Positions 27,083 to 35,089 of a stretch of 64,000 nucleotides of DNA are shown piece by piece. Numbering within the stretch: the first letter of the stretch is position 1; every line of letters begins with the position of its first letter. This stretch comes from Paenibacillus paridis. GTDB taxonomy: Bacteria > Bacillota > Bacilli > Paenibacillales > Paenibacillaceae. The notes below the pieces were generated by a model. The model was given only the letters and a program-made list of their open reading frames with translations, was not told the DNA's origin and searched no databases. The translations under genes were made by a program, and so were the position numbers. Where the stretch lies: positions 124,001-188,000 of the forward strand of contig NZ_VCIX01000081.1 in NCBI RefSeq assembly GCF_006345825.1. Reading direction: 5' to 3'.

Positions 27083-28279
27083 TTACGAACTCGCCTTGAT
27101 AAGGCTGCTTTTTACAGCTTCGCGACGTGTTCGCGAGTGGGAAACGCCGAAGAAGGTGGCAGCCGTTGCTGCAGCTAGTATAACACCGGTTGCTCCGATC
27201 CAACTGATGGAAGTGAGCGAGACTTGCTCGACGACTACACCGCCAAGACCTGCGCCTGCTGCCATGCCGAGCTGCAATACCGAGCTATTGAGACTAAGCA
27301 TGATGCCGGAAGCTTCTGGAGCAAGCGACATTAAGTGAAATTGCTGCGTAGGACCGGATGACCAAGCGGTAAATGCCCAAAGCATCAACAGAGGAAACAC
27401 GATGTATGGCGAATGTCCGGCCAACGAAAGCAGGACAAGCGCGATCGTATGAAATAACATTCCGCTGACTAACGTGCGGGGCGCTCCCCATTTATCGGTG
27501 CTGTAACCGCCGAATTTGGAGCCAAACAAGCTGGCAATGCCGAAAGCGAAGAGGCCAATGCTTACGCCTTGCTCGCTTAGTTTGGTTACGTTCAACAGAT
27601 AGGGTGAGATATACGTGTAAACAATGGAGTAACCGCCGATCCACATGAAGGTAACCGCTAAGGCGATCGCAATTTTGGGCTGTTTAAACAGCGCAAGCTG
27701 CTTGCGGATGGGTACTGGCTCCTCACCGTCGGAACGCGGAATGGCTAGCAGGATAATCAACATCGCGAATAATCCCAGCAGACCAATCACTCCGAAAATC
27801 AGCTTCCAATCATAGACGGAAGCGGCGACTCTGCCAAGAGGCACGCCAATAATTAAGGAAGTGCTAAATCCCATGACAAGCGTTGCAATTGCGCTTCCCT
27901 GTTTACCGGGAGCAGCAAGCTTGGCGGCAACCGTTAATGCGGTAACTACGAATACGCCGGTGCTAAGCGCGAGAACGATACGGGATACGAGCAAAAACGA
28001 AAAGCCAGGCAAAGCGATAGCGATTAAGTTGCCAACCGCGAATACGCCAAGCGCATAGAGCAGCAGCTGCCGCCTTTCCATACGTGCAGTGACGGCCATG
28101 AGAATCGGCGTGCCGAACGCATAAGCCAGCGAAAATACGGTGATCAGCTGCCCGGCGGCCGATAATGAGACTCCTACGTCAGCAGCCACCTTATCCAGAA
28201 TGCCTGCAATAATAAATTCGGATGTCCCGACTAGAAAGCTGATAATGGCCAGCATATAAATTTTCAAAGCGTTCGACAT
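27083..28279 (-). CDS. MFS efflux transporter (DHA1/AraJ-like)
   Basis: A 398-residue major-facilitator protein with 12 predicted helices. Start ATG 28279 lies 10 nt after GGAGAGGAG; an in-frame start 21 bp earlier is less likely. Motifs of drug:H+ or sugar-efflux antiporters are visible: LVGTSEFIIAGILDKVA in helix 1, the motif-A-like loop MAVTARMERRQLLL after helix 2, and a motif-C-like GVPLGRVAA in helix 5. It is probably expressed with the ArsR-type gene 73 bp upstream, so it likely exports a small toxic compound that the repressor senses. A second copy of the putative repressor site lies between the two genes. Confidence 0.9.
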   Translation of the reverse strand: MSNALKIYMLAIISFLVGTSEFIIAGILDKVAADVGVSLSAAGQLITVFSLAYAFGTPILMAVTARMERRQLLLYALGVFAVGNLIAIALPGFSFLLVSRIVLALSTGVFVVTALTVAAKLAAPGKQGSAIATLVMGFSTSLIIGVPLGRVAASVYDWKLIFGVIGLLGLFAMLIILLAIPRSDGEEPVPIRKQLALFKQPKIAIALAVTFMWIGGYSIVYTYISPYLLNVTKLSEQGVSIGLFAFGIASLFGSKFGGYSTDKWGAPRTLVSGMLFHTIALVLLSLAGHSPYIVFPLLMLWAFTAWSSGPTQQFHLMSLAPEASGIMLSLNSSVLQLGMAAGAGLGGVVVEQVSLTSISWIGATGVILAAATAATFFGVSHSRTRREAVKSSLIKASS

Positions 28280-28314
28280 GCTAGTAAAGCTCCTCTCCAT
28301 ATTCCAATATTTTT

Positions 28315-28338
28315 ATATTTCTAAGTTTATAGAAATAA
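28315..28338. promoter_or_regulatory. Putative ArsR operator, site 2
   Basis: ATATTTCTA, six bases, TAGAAATAA: an inverted repeat differing at one base from the site upstream of the arsR-like gene (28662-28685). It lies between the regulator and MFS genes. Confidence 0.6.
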
Positions 28339-28351
28339 GGATGAAAAAAAA

Positions 28352-28633
28352 TTACTCCAGCAAATAAGGCGCGTACTTTTGCGCCATTTCGCGGTTTACG
28401 CTGTAGTAGATATACGTTCCGTCCTTGCGGAGATTCAGCAATCCGCATTCGGTCAACTGCTTCAAGTGATGGGAAAGCGTTGAACCGGCTACCGATTCCA
28501 GCTTAGTGCCAATATCAGAGCAGCACAAATTTTTCTCCTCCGTAAGGAGAAGAGCGATTTTGATTCTTGTGGGCTCTCCGAGCGCTTTATACACTTTGAC
28601 AGCTTGACGTACGTCCGCATTTTCTTCTACCAT
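28352..28633 (-). CDS. ArsR-family transcriptional repressor
   Basis: A 93-residue winged-helix regulator from ATG 28633 (ribosome site AAGGTG; an upstream extension of 20 codons crosses the operator and was not used). It reads VYKALGEPTRIKIALLLTEE, then the recognition region SVAGSTLSHHLKQLTECGLL, then the wing RKDGTYIYYSVN, all typical of ArsR/SmtB. A Cys pair lies in NLCCSD, which in metal-sensing relatives (ELCVCD-like) contributes to the alpha-3 sensor site, but one Cys position differs, so metal sensing is uncertain. Two copies of a TTTCTA-N6-TAGAAA palindrome flank the gene and suggest it represses itself and the MFS pump. Confidence 0.9.
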   Translation of the reverse strand: MVEENADVRQAVKVYKALGEPTRIKIALLLTEEKNLCCSDIGTKLESVAGSTLSHHLKQLTECGLLNLRKDGTYIYYSVNREMAQKYAPYLLE

Positions 28634-28661
28634 CGTAAATTCACCTTTTTTCCAACTGTAG

Positions 28662-28685
28662 TTATTTCTATATGCGTAGAAATAA
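28662..28685. promoter_or_regulatory. Putative ArsR operator, site 1
   Basis: A perfect 9-bp inverted repeat, TTATTTCTA and TAGAAATAA with a 6-bp spacer, placed 29 bp before the arsR-like start codon where a repressor would block transcription. Confidence 0.65.
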
Positions 28686-28815
28686 GATAGCATACCTTTT
28701 TTTGAAAGTAAACAGGGAAAATGATGGTTTATTTTGTTTCGATAGCAGAGTCACATCCAAAATAGCTGCATGAAGAGACCAAAGGCAGCGGACAGCCTAT
28801 GGTCTGCAAGGCATG

Positions 28816-29796
28816 CTAAAGCTGATAGGCGTTTGCCCATGAAGCTAGAAACTTGAGCTTTCCGTCAAAATAACCATTGTCCTGCCAAGCTCCCCATACA
28901 GCGCTTTGCCCCGTATGCAGCCCCATGAGCCATATTTGCCTGACGGCGACAAACACGGGAATCATCGCAAGATCCTCTTCGCTTAGGGCGCGCTCCTTGG
29001 TATAGGCTTCAAGAAAGAGACGCCAGCACTCGTCCTCGAAGCTGCTGCTATCGGGATTGCCATGAACCCGGTCCCATAGAAATACGGATAGATCGTATGC
29101 GCGCCAGCCGATTCCACAGCAGTCAAAATCAAAATGGGTCAGACTGCCGTCTTCTTTATGAAACACATTCCAGCCATGAAGATCGCCGTGGCAAGTTCCC
29201 CAGTCATAGGGGTTGCCGGAGGCTGCTGTCAGGCGCAATTTCAAGCGATCAGCAATTTCTTGTACGAGCTTAGCGTCAGCCGGGCGATGCTGCAAAAACG
29301 GGAGCAGGTGCTGAAGCGGCTCGTCGAGCAGATGCTGGGTATCCAGCTCGAAGCGATCATGCTCTGGCGTGTAGTGATCCATGGCTTGATGAAGCTGGGC
29401 GACGGATGTACCGAAGGTGACGCTGGTGGATGCATCAACTTTGCCGATGCCGTCCGCATGGGTGAATAAGACTGCGTAGCGCTTGCCTTCCGGAGTGTCG
29501 AGCTCGGTCAGCCACTCGCCGTCGTGTCTTGCGATGGGGTAGGAGATTGGAAGCGCGCGGCTGTTTAAGTAAGCAAGCAGATCAAGCTCGAAGCGAATCG
29601 CGGATTCGGTTCGCCATTGATGCTTGTAAATGCGCAAAATATATTTTCCGGAATCGGTATCAACCGCATATGTATCATTTAGGCCATTGGATAAGAAGCG
29701 GGTTTTGACCGGTTTGCCAATCGAATAGAAGGGCGCGATCGCTTCAAATAATTGATCTTTGTTAAAGATGGTATGCAGGGGCTGTACAGCTATCAT
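28816..29796 (-). CDS. APH-family phosphotransferase
   Basis: A 326-residue protein kinase-like phosphotransferase. ATG 29796 follows AAGGA. The N-lobe has NDTYAVDTDSGKYILRIYKH (the ATP-holding lysine region). The C-lobe has the Brenner-type catalytic loop CHGDLHGWNVF and metal-binding HFDFDCCGIGWRAYDLS. This is the shape of APH/ChoK/homoserine-kinase-like (CotS-type) enzymes; the family phosphorylates small hydroxylated molecules, including aminoglycosides, choline or homoserine. The sequence does not show which. It stands alone, with a weak hairpin and no T-run downstream. Confidence 0.85.
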   Translation of the reverse strand: MIAVQPLHTIFNKDQLFEAIAPFYSIGKPVKTRFLSNGLNDTYAVDTDSGKYILRIYKHQWRTESAIRFELDLLAYLNSRALPISYPIARHDGEWLTELDTPEGKRYAVLFTHADGIGKVDASTSVTFGTSVAQLHQAMDHYTPEHDRFELDTQHLLDEPLQHLLPFLQHRPADAKLVQEIADRLKLRLTAASGNPYDWGTCHGDLHGWNVFHKEDGSLTHFDFDCCGIGWRAYDLSVFLWDRVHGNPDSSSFEDECWRLFLEAYTKERALSEEDLAMIPVFVAVRQIWLMGLHTGQSAVWGAWQDNGYFDGKLKFLASWANAYQL

Positions 29797-29969
29797 ATCG
29801 AAATCATCCTTCAATTCGTATTAACGGTACTAAAGGATATCGTAACGCAAAGACGTGCAAAAGGTGATGTAAATATCAGCTATAACCATTTTTTACTTGA
29901 TTGGAGATTGGAAATCATGCAACTTTGGAAACTTCGAATAGCAGAAGCGAATCTTAAAGTTATGTCTCC

Positions 29970-30065
29970 AAAGGTGGAAAGGAGTGAAAGAGGAGAAGCG
30001 GAGAAAAGGAGAAGAGGAGAGGAGGGAAAGAGAAGAGGAGAGGATGGAAGAGGTCTGAAAAGAGT
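29970..30065 (+). repeat. Long purine-only tract
   Basis: About 90 bases, nearly all A and G (GGAGAAGAGGAGAGGAGGGAAAG and similar), in the gene-free region after the phosphotransferase promoter. It is low-complexity sequence, and homopurine tracts can form triplex DNA. No gene is seen in it. Confidence 0.7.
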
Positions 30066-30117
30066 TGTACTCTTTTAATTTTGCTTTTTGCGGAACGGAT
30101 GGCGTGTACTCACCATT

Positions 30118-30310
30118 TGAATTAGAAGGAATTTCTCCCGCTATTTAGGCGCTTTTCGGAGTTTGGGGGCATTTAGAAGGAATTTCTCCCTCTAATACCA
30201 GCGTTTTGGCTGAAAATGACTTCATACGCTCGGATTAACAGGAATATTTCCAACTAATTCATTTGCCATATGAAAAATGCTAAATTAGCGGTATTAATTC
30301 CAGTTAATTC
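30118..30310. repeat. Dispersed ~190-bp intergenic repeat, copy C
   Basis: Two forward AGAAGGAATTTCTCCC units (about 30124 and 30177), then reverse-sense units (TTAACAGGAATATTTCCAAC and TTAGCGGTATTAATTCCAG). Same order as copy B at 19721-19912. Confidence 0.75.
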
Positions 30311-30492
30311 ATAAAGCTTGACGAAAACTCGACAGGTGCGCCTGAAAAACGAAAAAAACATAACTGATTTCCCTATCCCCAAAAGTTTGTTCTTTATATT
30401 TCATAAAGCTTGACGAAAACCCGACAGGTGCGCCTGAAAAATGAAAATAACATAACTGATTTCCCTATCCCCAAAAGTTTGTTCTTTAAATT
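30309..30492. repeat. 92-bp tandem duplication
   Basis: The block beginning ATAAAGCTTGACGAAAA at 30311 recurs exactly 92 bp later at 30403, with about five differences across the whole unit. Both copies end with CCCAAAAGTTTGTTCTTTA. It directly follows copy C of the dispersed repeat. No reading frame of interest. Confidence 0.9.
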
Positions 30493-30588
30493 TCCAAAAT
30501 TCTAACTAACCATTCAATCGGCTTTCCTAGAACCGCTAAAATAACTAACTGCTATCGGTATTATCTTACGTTTTTCATAGCAATGAGA

Positions 30589-30628
30589 AAAAGCCCTTCA
30601 GGCAGCTCTAGCTGCTTGAGGGGCTTAA
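30589..30628 (-). terminator. Intrinsic terminator of the aminotransferase gene
   Basis: On the minus strand AAGCCCCTCAAGCAGC pairs with GCTGCCTGAAGGGCTT, followed by TTTTC. It sits 25-65 bp after the stop codon. Confidence 0.8.
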
Positions 30629-30652
30629 TGGGTTTTCCTTTTATTGGCCGTG

Positions 30653-31744
30653 CTAAACGTTTACGGGAGTAGCTTCTACCATCCAGTCGAGCGGGTCAGC
30701 AAGTTTGCCCATTTGGATGCCAGTCAACGTATCGTAAAGCTTCTTGGACAGCTCGCCGGTCTGGCCATCGTTAATGACGAGTACGTCATCCTGCCAGTTG
30801 AGCTCTCCAATTGGTGAGATAACCGCTGCCGTGCCCGTACCGAAGGCTTCTTCGAGCTCGCCTTTGCGGCTAGCTTCATACAGCTCCTCGATCGTAATCG
30901 GACGCTCCACAACCTCGATGTTCCAATGACGGAGCAGCTGGATAATGGAATTGCGGGTTACGCCATCCAAAATGCTGCCGTTCAAAGCCGGCGTATGCAC
31001 GACGCCATTCAGCTTAAAGAAGACGTTCATACTGCCGACTTCCTCGATATATTTGCGGTGCACGCCGTCAAGCCAGAGCACTTGGGAATAGCCTTTTTCC
31101 TTGGCTAGCTCCTGCGCTTTCAAGCCCGCCGCATAGTTGCCGGCTGTCTTCGCTTCTCCGACTCCGCCCTTTACGGAACGGACGTATTCCGATTCGACGA
31201 ATATTTTGACCGGATTCACGCCTTCCGTATAATAGGCGCCTACAGGCGACATGATGATGATAAACTGGTAGTGTGTGGACGGGGCTACACCAAGCTGCGG
31301 CTGCGTGGCAATAATGAATGGACGAATATACAGGGAGGTGCTTGGCGCCGTTGGAATCCAATCCTTATCAACCGCAATCAGCTGCTTCAAGGCTTCGATA
31401 ACGGTATCGATATCCAGCTCAGGCACGCTTAGACGCTCGTTCGAGCGGTTCATTCTTTGTATGTTTTTTTGAGGCCTGAACAAGAGTACCCGGCCATCGT
31501 CGGTTTTATACGCTTTCAAACCTTCAAATATTGTTTGACCATAATGAAATACTTTAGCTGCGGGATCTAGAACGATCGGCTGGTAAGGAATAATGCGCGG
31601 CGTATGCCAACCGTTGTCTGTCGAATAATCCATAATAAACATGTGATCTGTAAAATGGTTGCCAAACCCCAGCTCGTCTGCAGCTGGCTGTTGTTTTTTG
31701 TTTTTGGTTAACTCGATTTCCAATGATTGAAGCAATTGGCCCAT
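30653..31744 (-). CDS. ilvE: Branched-chain amino acid aminotransferase
   Basis: A 363-residue PLP aminotransferase (fold class IV) of the long BCAT type. It exchanges the amino group between glutamate and the keto acids of leucine, isoleucine and valine. Visible are FHYGQTIFEGLKAY, the PLP region GNYAAGLKAQELAKEKGYSQVLWLDG, the catalytic neighbourhood YIEEVGSMNVFF and the phosphate-holding GTGTAAVISP. Ribosome site AAAGGGAGATGGGCC is on the minus strand. It is divergent from a LysR-type regulator 110 bp away, which may control it. Strong terminator downstream. Confidence 0.95.
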   Translation of the reverse strand: MGQLLQSLEIELTKNKKQQPAADELGFGNHFTDHMFIMDYSTDNGWHTPRIIPYQPIVLDPAAKVFHYGQTIFEGLKAYKTDDGRVLLFRPQKNIQRMNRSNERLSVPELDIDTVIEALKQLIAVDKDWIPTAPSTSLYIRPFIIATQPQLGVAPSTHYQFIIIMSPVGAYYTEGVNPVKIFVESEYVRSVKGGVGEAKTAGNYAAGLKAQELAKEKGYSQVLWLDGVHRKYIEEVGSMNVFFKLNGVVHTPALNGSILDGVTRNSIIQLLRHWNIEVVERPITIEELYEASRKGELEEAFGTGTAAVISPIGELNWQDDVLVINDGQTGELSKKLYDTLTGIQMGKLADPLDWMVEATPVNV

Positions 31745-31819
31745 CTCCCTTTAGTGATCGATAATTGAATGCTAACACTTCATACGATATATTTAAAATA
31801 TCTATTTTATTGAATGTCT

Positions 31820-31834
31820 ATACCTTTAAGGTAT
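31820..31834. promoter_or_regulatory. LysR-type binding box between ilvE and the LysR gene
   Basis: ATACCTTTAAGGTAT is a perfect 7-bp inverted repeat around one base and contains T-N11-A, the LysR-family core. It lies 20 bp before the LysR start and 76 bp from the ilvE start, as expected of a shared regulatory region. Confidence 0.6.
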
Positions 31835-31854
31835 GGACGATCGGAGTGAGCCAC

Positions 31855-32751
31855 ATGGATATGCGTCAACTCAAATACTTCTTAACTATAGCACAAGAAG
31901 GACAGGTTACGCGCGCTGCCAAGCTGCTGAATATGGAGCAGCCGCCGCTGAGCAGACAGCTCAAGCTTATGGAGGAGGAACTCGGAGTCAAGCTGTTCGA
32001 GCGGGGCGGCAAAGGCTTGATGCTGACCGATGCCGGGGAGCTGCTTAAGCAAAAAGCTGAATCGCTGCTTGTGCAGTTTGACGAATCGCTCAGGGAGGTA
32101 AAGGGAATGGAGGAAGGGAACCGTGGCGTTCTATCCATCGGATCCGTCGTATCCTGCATTTCCCTGCTGCCGCAGCGAATTCAATTATTTAGGGAGAAGT
32201 ATCCCCAGGTAACGTTCAAAATATCGGAGGGTGACCATTTTTACCTTGGTGAGCAGCTGGAGAGGAGGACCATCGACTTAGTCGTCGCGCGGCTTCCGTT
32301 TGAGGCGCAGAAGCATCCTCAGCAATATACGGTATTGCCTCTGCCTTCGGATCCGTTTGTAGCCGTTATTCCAAGCTCATGGGAAGCCTATTCGGGCAAG
32401 GAAACGCTTTTCATGAAGGAGCTCGCCCATTTTCCGTTCCTCACGCTGAAGACGGACAAAACGACGCGCATGCATGAGCAGGTCGTTAATGAGTGCAAAC
32501 GGCACGGATTCGAGCCTAATATTATATGCGAATGCTCCAGTGTTGCGATTATTATGTCGCTGATAGCAGGAGGGATCGGCGCGACTGTATTTCCGAAGTC
32601 CGTCATGTCCTCATTCCCTGGCACGGTGGTCAAAATGCTCGATATTGAGGATGCGGATTTTCAATCGGATGTCGGCATTCTTTGGCTAAAGGATCATTAT
32701 TTGCCCAAACGCGCACAGCAATTCATTGAGAGCTTTCGCTCGGACATGTAG
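31855..32751 (+). CDS. LysR-family transcriptional regulator
   Basis: A 298-residue regulator. ATG 31855 (MDMRQLKYFLTIAQEGQVTRAAKLLNM) follows GGAGTGAG and gives the standard LysR length; upstream starts do not. The N-terminal winged helix (QPPLSRQLKLMEEELGVKLFER) binds DNA, and the C-terminal periplasmic-binding-like domain (RGVLSIGSVVSC to FPGTVVKML) senses an effector. It is divergent from ilvE with a T-N11-A palindrome between them, so it may control ilvE and itself. A UAP-type gene starts 14 bp after it and is probably co-transcribed. Confidence 0.92.
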   Translation: MDMRQLKYFLTIAQEGQVTRAAKLLNMEQPPLSRQLKLMEEELGVKLFERGGKGLMLTDAGELLKQKAESLLVQFDESLREVKGMEEGNRGVLSIGSVVSCISLLPQRIQLFREKYPQVTFKISEGDHFYLGEQLERRTIDLVVARLPFEAQKHPQQYTVLPLPSDPFVAVIPSSWEAYSGKETLFMKELAHFPFLTLKTDKTTRMHEQVVNECKRHGFEPNIICECSSVAIIMSLIAGGIGATVFPKSVMSSFPGTVVKMLDIEDADFQSDVGILWLKDHYLPKRAQQFIESFRSDM

Positions 32752-32765
32752 AAGGAGGAGAGCCT

Positions 32766-34130
32766 ATGGAGGAGCTAACACGAACTGCGGAGGAGAAGCT
32801 TCGTACCTATAATCAAGTCCATTTGATTGAGCGGCTTCAACGTTTGCCCGAGAATAAGAGACACAAGCTGGCAGAACAAATTAAGCACATCGCGCTTGAC
32901 CGGCTGTTTCAATCACTGGAGAAGCAGGAGCTGGCAGAAGGGACGGCTGACGCCTCGATCAAGCCGATTGCCTATGAGAGCTGGGAGCAATATGGGAAAG
33001 GTGAGCAGCAAGCCTTTGCCGACCGAGGCTGGGAGCTGCTGCGCCGCGGAGGGGTAGGAGCCATCGTTGTTGCGGGGGGCAACGGCAGCCGATTGGGCTA
33101 TGACGGTCCAAAAGGAACGTTGGATATCGGACTGCCTTCCGGCAAGTCCTTGTTTCAGCTTCAAGCGGAGCGTTTGCTTCATTTGTCGAGAGATGCGGGC
33201 AGAGTCATTCCTTGGTATGTGATGACAAGCGAGGACAATCATGAAGCGACCAAGGCTTTTTTTCATGCCTCCGGCTATTTTGGTTATCCGGCTGAGGATT
33301 GCTTTATTTTTCAGCAAAATAGTATGCCTGCTGTAGGCCATGATGGCCAATTGCTTCTGTCCGCGGATGGAGGAATCAAGCTTGCGCCAAGCGGACATGG
33401 CGACTGCTTCGCCTCATTGAAGCGTACTGGCGCGCTGGATGACATGAAGCAAAGAGGACTGGACTGGTTATTTTATTGCAACGTAGACAATGCGCTTGTG
33501 AAAATGGCTGACCCGGCGTTTATCGGCGTCGCTGCTTATTATAATAGAGACATCGCGGCCAAAGTGGTCGAGAAGACGGATGGGCAGGAGAAAATCGGCA
33601 TCGTGTGCGAACGGAACGGACGCCCCGCGGTGCTTGAGTATAATGAGATACCGGACGAAATAAGCAACGCCCAATCGGCGGATGGTCATTTGCTCTACCA
33701 TTTGGGTCACATTTCTATTCTTTTATTCAAGCTTGATTTCATAGATAAGCATGCAGATGCAGACATTCCTTATCATATGGCTTCCAAAAAAATGGACCAC
33801 CTGGATGCCAATGATCAACTCATTGTACCTGATAAGCCGAATGCCTATAAGTTGGAGCGTTTTATTTTTGATTTTTTTCCGTTTGCGGAACTCATTACGG
33901 TATTGAAGGTGGAGAGGCAGGAGGAGTTCGCTCCTGTCAAAAACAAAACGGGCGTGGACAGTCCGGGTAGTGCCTGCAGGCTTGTATTGGCGCTACATCG
34001 CAAATGGCTGATTGAGGCTGGCGTACCGCCGGAGAAGCTGTACGGGCGCGATATTGAGCTATCGCCTTTGCAATCTTATGGCGGAGAGGATCTAAGCGCG
34101 GAAGCGTGGGAAGCGGGTTTGAACCGATAG
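32766..34130 (+). CDS. UDPGP-family (UAP/AGX-like) nucleotidyltransferase
   Basis: A 454-residue uridylyltransferase of the eukaryote-like UDPGP type 1 family, not the usual GlmU/GalU folds. The nucleotide loop reads VVAGGNGSRLGYDGPKGTLDIGLP, with GKSLFQLQAERL after it. GHGDCFASLKRTGALDDM and LFYCNVDNALVKMADPAFIG match the uridine and sugar sites of UDP-N-acetylhexosamine pyrophosphorylases. It likely makes UDP-GlcNAc, UDP-GalNAc or a related UDP-sugar from UTP and sugar-1-phosphate. The start (GGAGGAGAGCCT, then ATG) lies 14 bp after the LysR gene. Which sugar it uses cannot be read from the sequence. Confidence 0.88.
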   Translation: MEELTRTAEEKLRTYNQVHLIERLQRLPENKRHKLAEQIKHIALDRLFQSLEKQELAEGTADASIKPIAYESWEQYGKGEQQAFADRGWELLRRGGVGAIVVAGGNGSRLGYDGPKGTLDIGLPSGKSLFQLQAERLLHLSRDAGRVIPWYVMTSEDNHEATKAFFHASGYFGYPAEDCFIFQQNSMPAVGHDGQLLLSADGGIKLAPSGHGDCFASLKRTGALDDMKQRGLDWLFYCNVDNALVKMADPAFIGVAAYYNRDIAAKVVEKTDGQEKIGIVCERNGRPAVLEYNEIPDEISNAQSADGHLLYHLGHISILLFKLDFIDKHADADIPYHMASKKMDHLDANDQLIVPDKPNAYKLERFIFDFFPFAELITVLKVERQEEFAPVKNKTGVDSPGSACRLVLALHRKWLIEAGVPPEKLYGRDIELSPLQSYGGEDLSAEAWEAGLNR

Positions 34131-34258
34131 GTTTAGCCTATGCGGCAAGAAGGAAAAAGTTTGCAATGGGAACATATGTGCGCTAAAATGGAAATAGGTA
34201 GCTATTCGGCAATATCTAGGAATAAGCTATTTACTTCTACTCGGATGGGGATGGTTCG

Positions 34259-35065
34259 ATGTATTCGGCAAGCTTAATGTCAAATGAGCTTATGCACCGA
34301 GATCTAGACGAGTATTGTACTTCTCTTGCTCATGCGGGCCGTCTTAACGGCAGTGTTCTCGTAGCCTCCGAAGGGCGAATTATGCTTAGCAAAGGCTACG
34401 GAATGGCTGACTTCGTGAACCGTATACCGAATGCACCGCAAACGATGTTCAAGATCGGCTCCATGGGGGATCAATTTACAGCAATGGCTGTCATGATCAT
34501 GCAGGAGCTTAAGCTTATAAGCGTGGACTACCCGGTTTCCAAATACCTTCCAGCCTACCCTAACAGTGACCAACTTACGATTCATCAACTGCTTTCTTAC
34601 ACATCTAATTTATATGGTCAATCAAGTTATTTGCTGTTGCGTGATATCATTGAGCGAATAACGGGACGAGCTTATGAGAATTACATCTTTCATGCTATTT
34701 TCAAGCCGCTTGGAATGATCAATTCAGGTTATAGCATACCCCATGGCATGTATTCCACGATCGAGGATTTATATCTTTGGGGACTGGCGCTGCATACTCA
34801 GCGCCAAATTAGCGAGCAAGCCTACCTTCGCATGACAACACCGCATCATGCTCAATATGGCTATGGTTTATTTATAGAACAGGAAGAGATGCTCGGCAGG
34901 ACTCGGAAGGCGATAGGCCATGCTGGCAGCGAGAGCGGCTTTATGTCCATCATGAAGCATTACAAGCATGAGGATTTGACGGTCATCATATTATCCAATC
35001 AGGCATCGGCGCAGGTGGACGATATTAGCTGTCAGCTTGCCGCCATAGCTATTGCCAAAGCCTGA
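34259..35065 (+). CDS. Beta-lactamase-like serine hydrolase with lost catalytic residues
   Basis: A 268-residue protein of the serine beta-lactamase/PBP (class C-like) family: NGSVLVASEGRIMLSKGYGMAD at the start, FKIGSMGDQFTAMAVMIM where active members have SxxK, and GHAGSESGF for the third motif. The SxxK lysine is Asp (S-M-G-D). Between LLSYTSNL and YGQSSYLLL some 40 residues usually present are missing, and the YxN motif is Y-G-Q. It is therefore probably not a working hydrolase. No signal peptide. It lies 24 bp before a TTG-started HTH-TPR regulator, so the pair may be co-transcribed. It may act as a binding protein. Confidence 0.8.
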   Translation: MYSASLMSNELMHRDLDEYCTSLAHAGRLNGSVLVASEGRIMLSKGYGMADFVNRIPNAPQTMFKIGSMGDQFTAMAVMIMQELKLISVDYPVSKYLPAYPNSDQLTIHQLLSYTSNLYGQSSYLLLRDIIERITGRAYENYIFHAIFKPLGMINSGYSIPHGMYSTIEDLYLWGLALHTQRQISEQAYLRMTTPHHAQYGYGLFIEQEEMLGRTRKAIGHAGSESGFMSIMKHYKHEDLTVIILSNQASAQVDDISCQLAAIAIAKA

Positions 35066-35089
35066 ACGATATTCAAGGGGGAAGCTGCT

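Noticed and set aside
28775..28805. Terminator after the APH-family gene
   Set aside because: AGACCA/TGGTCT can pair, but no T-run follows on the minus strand.
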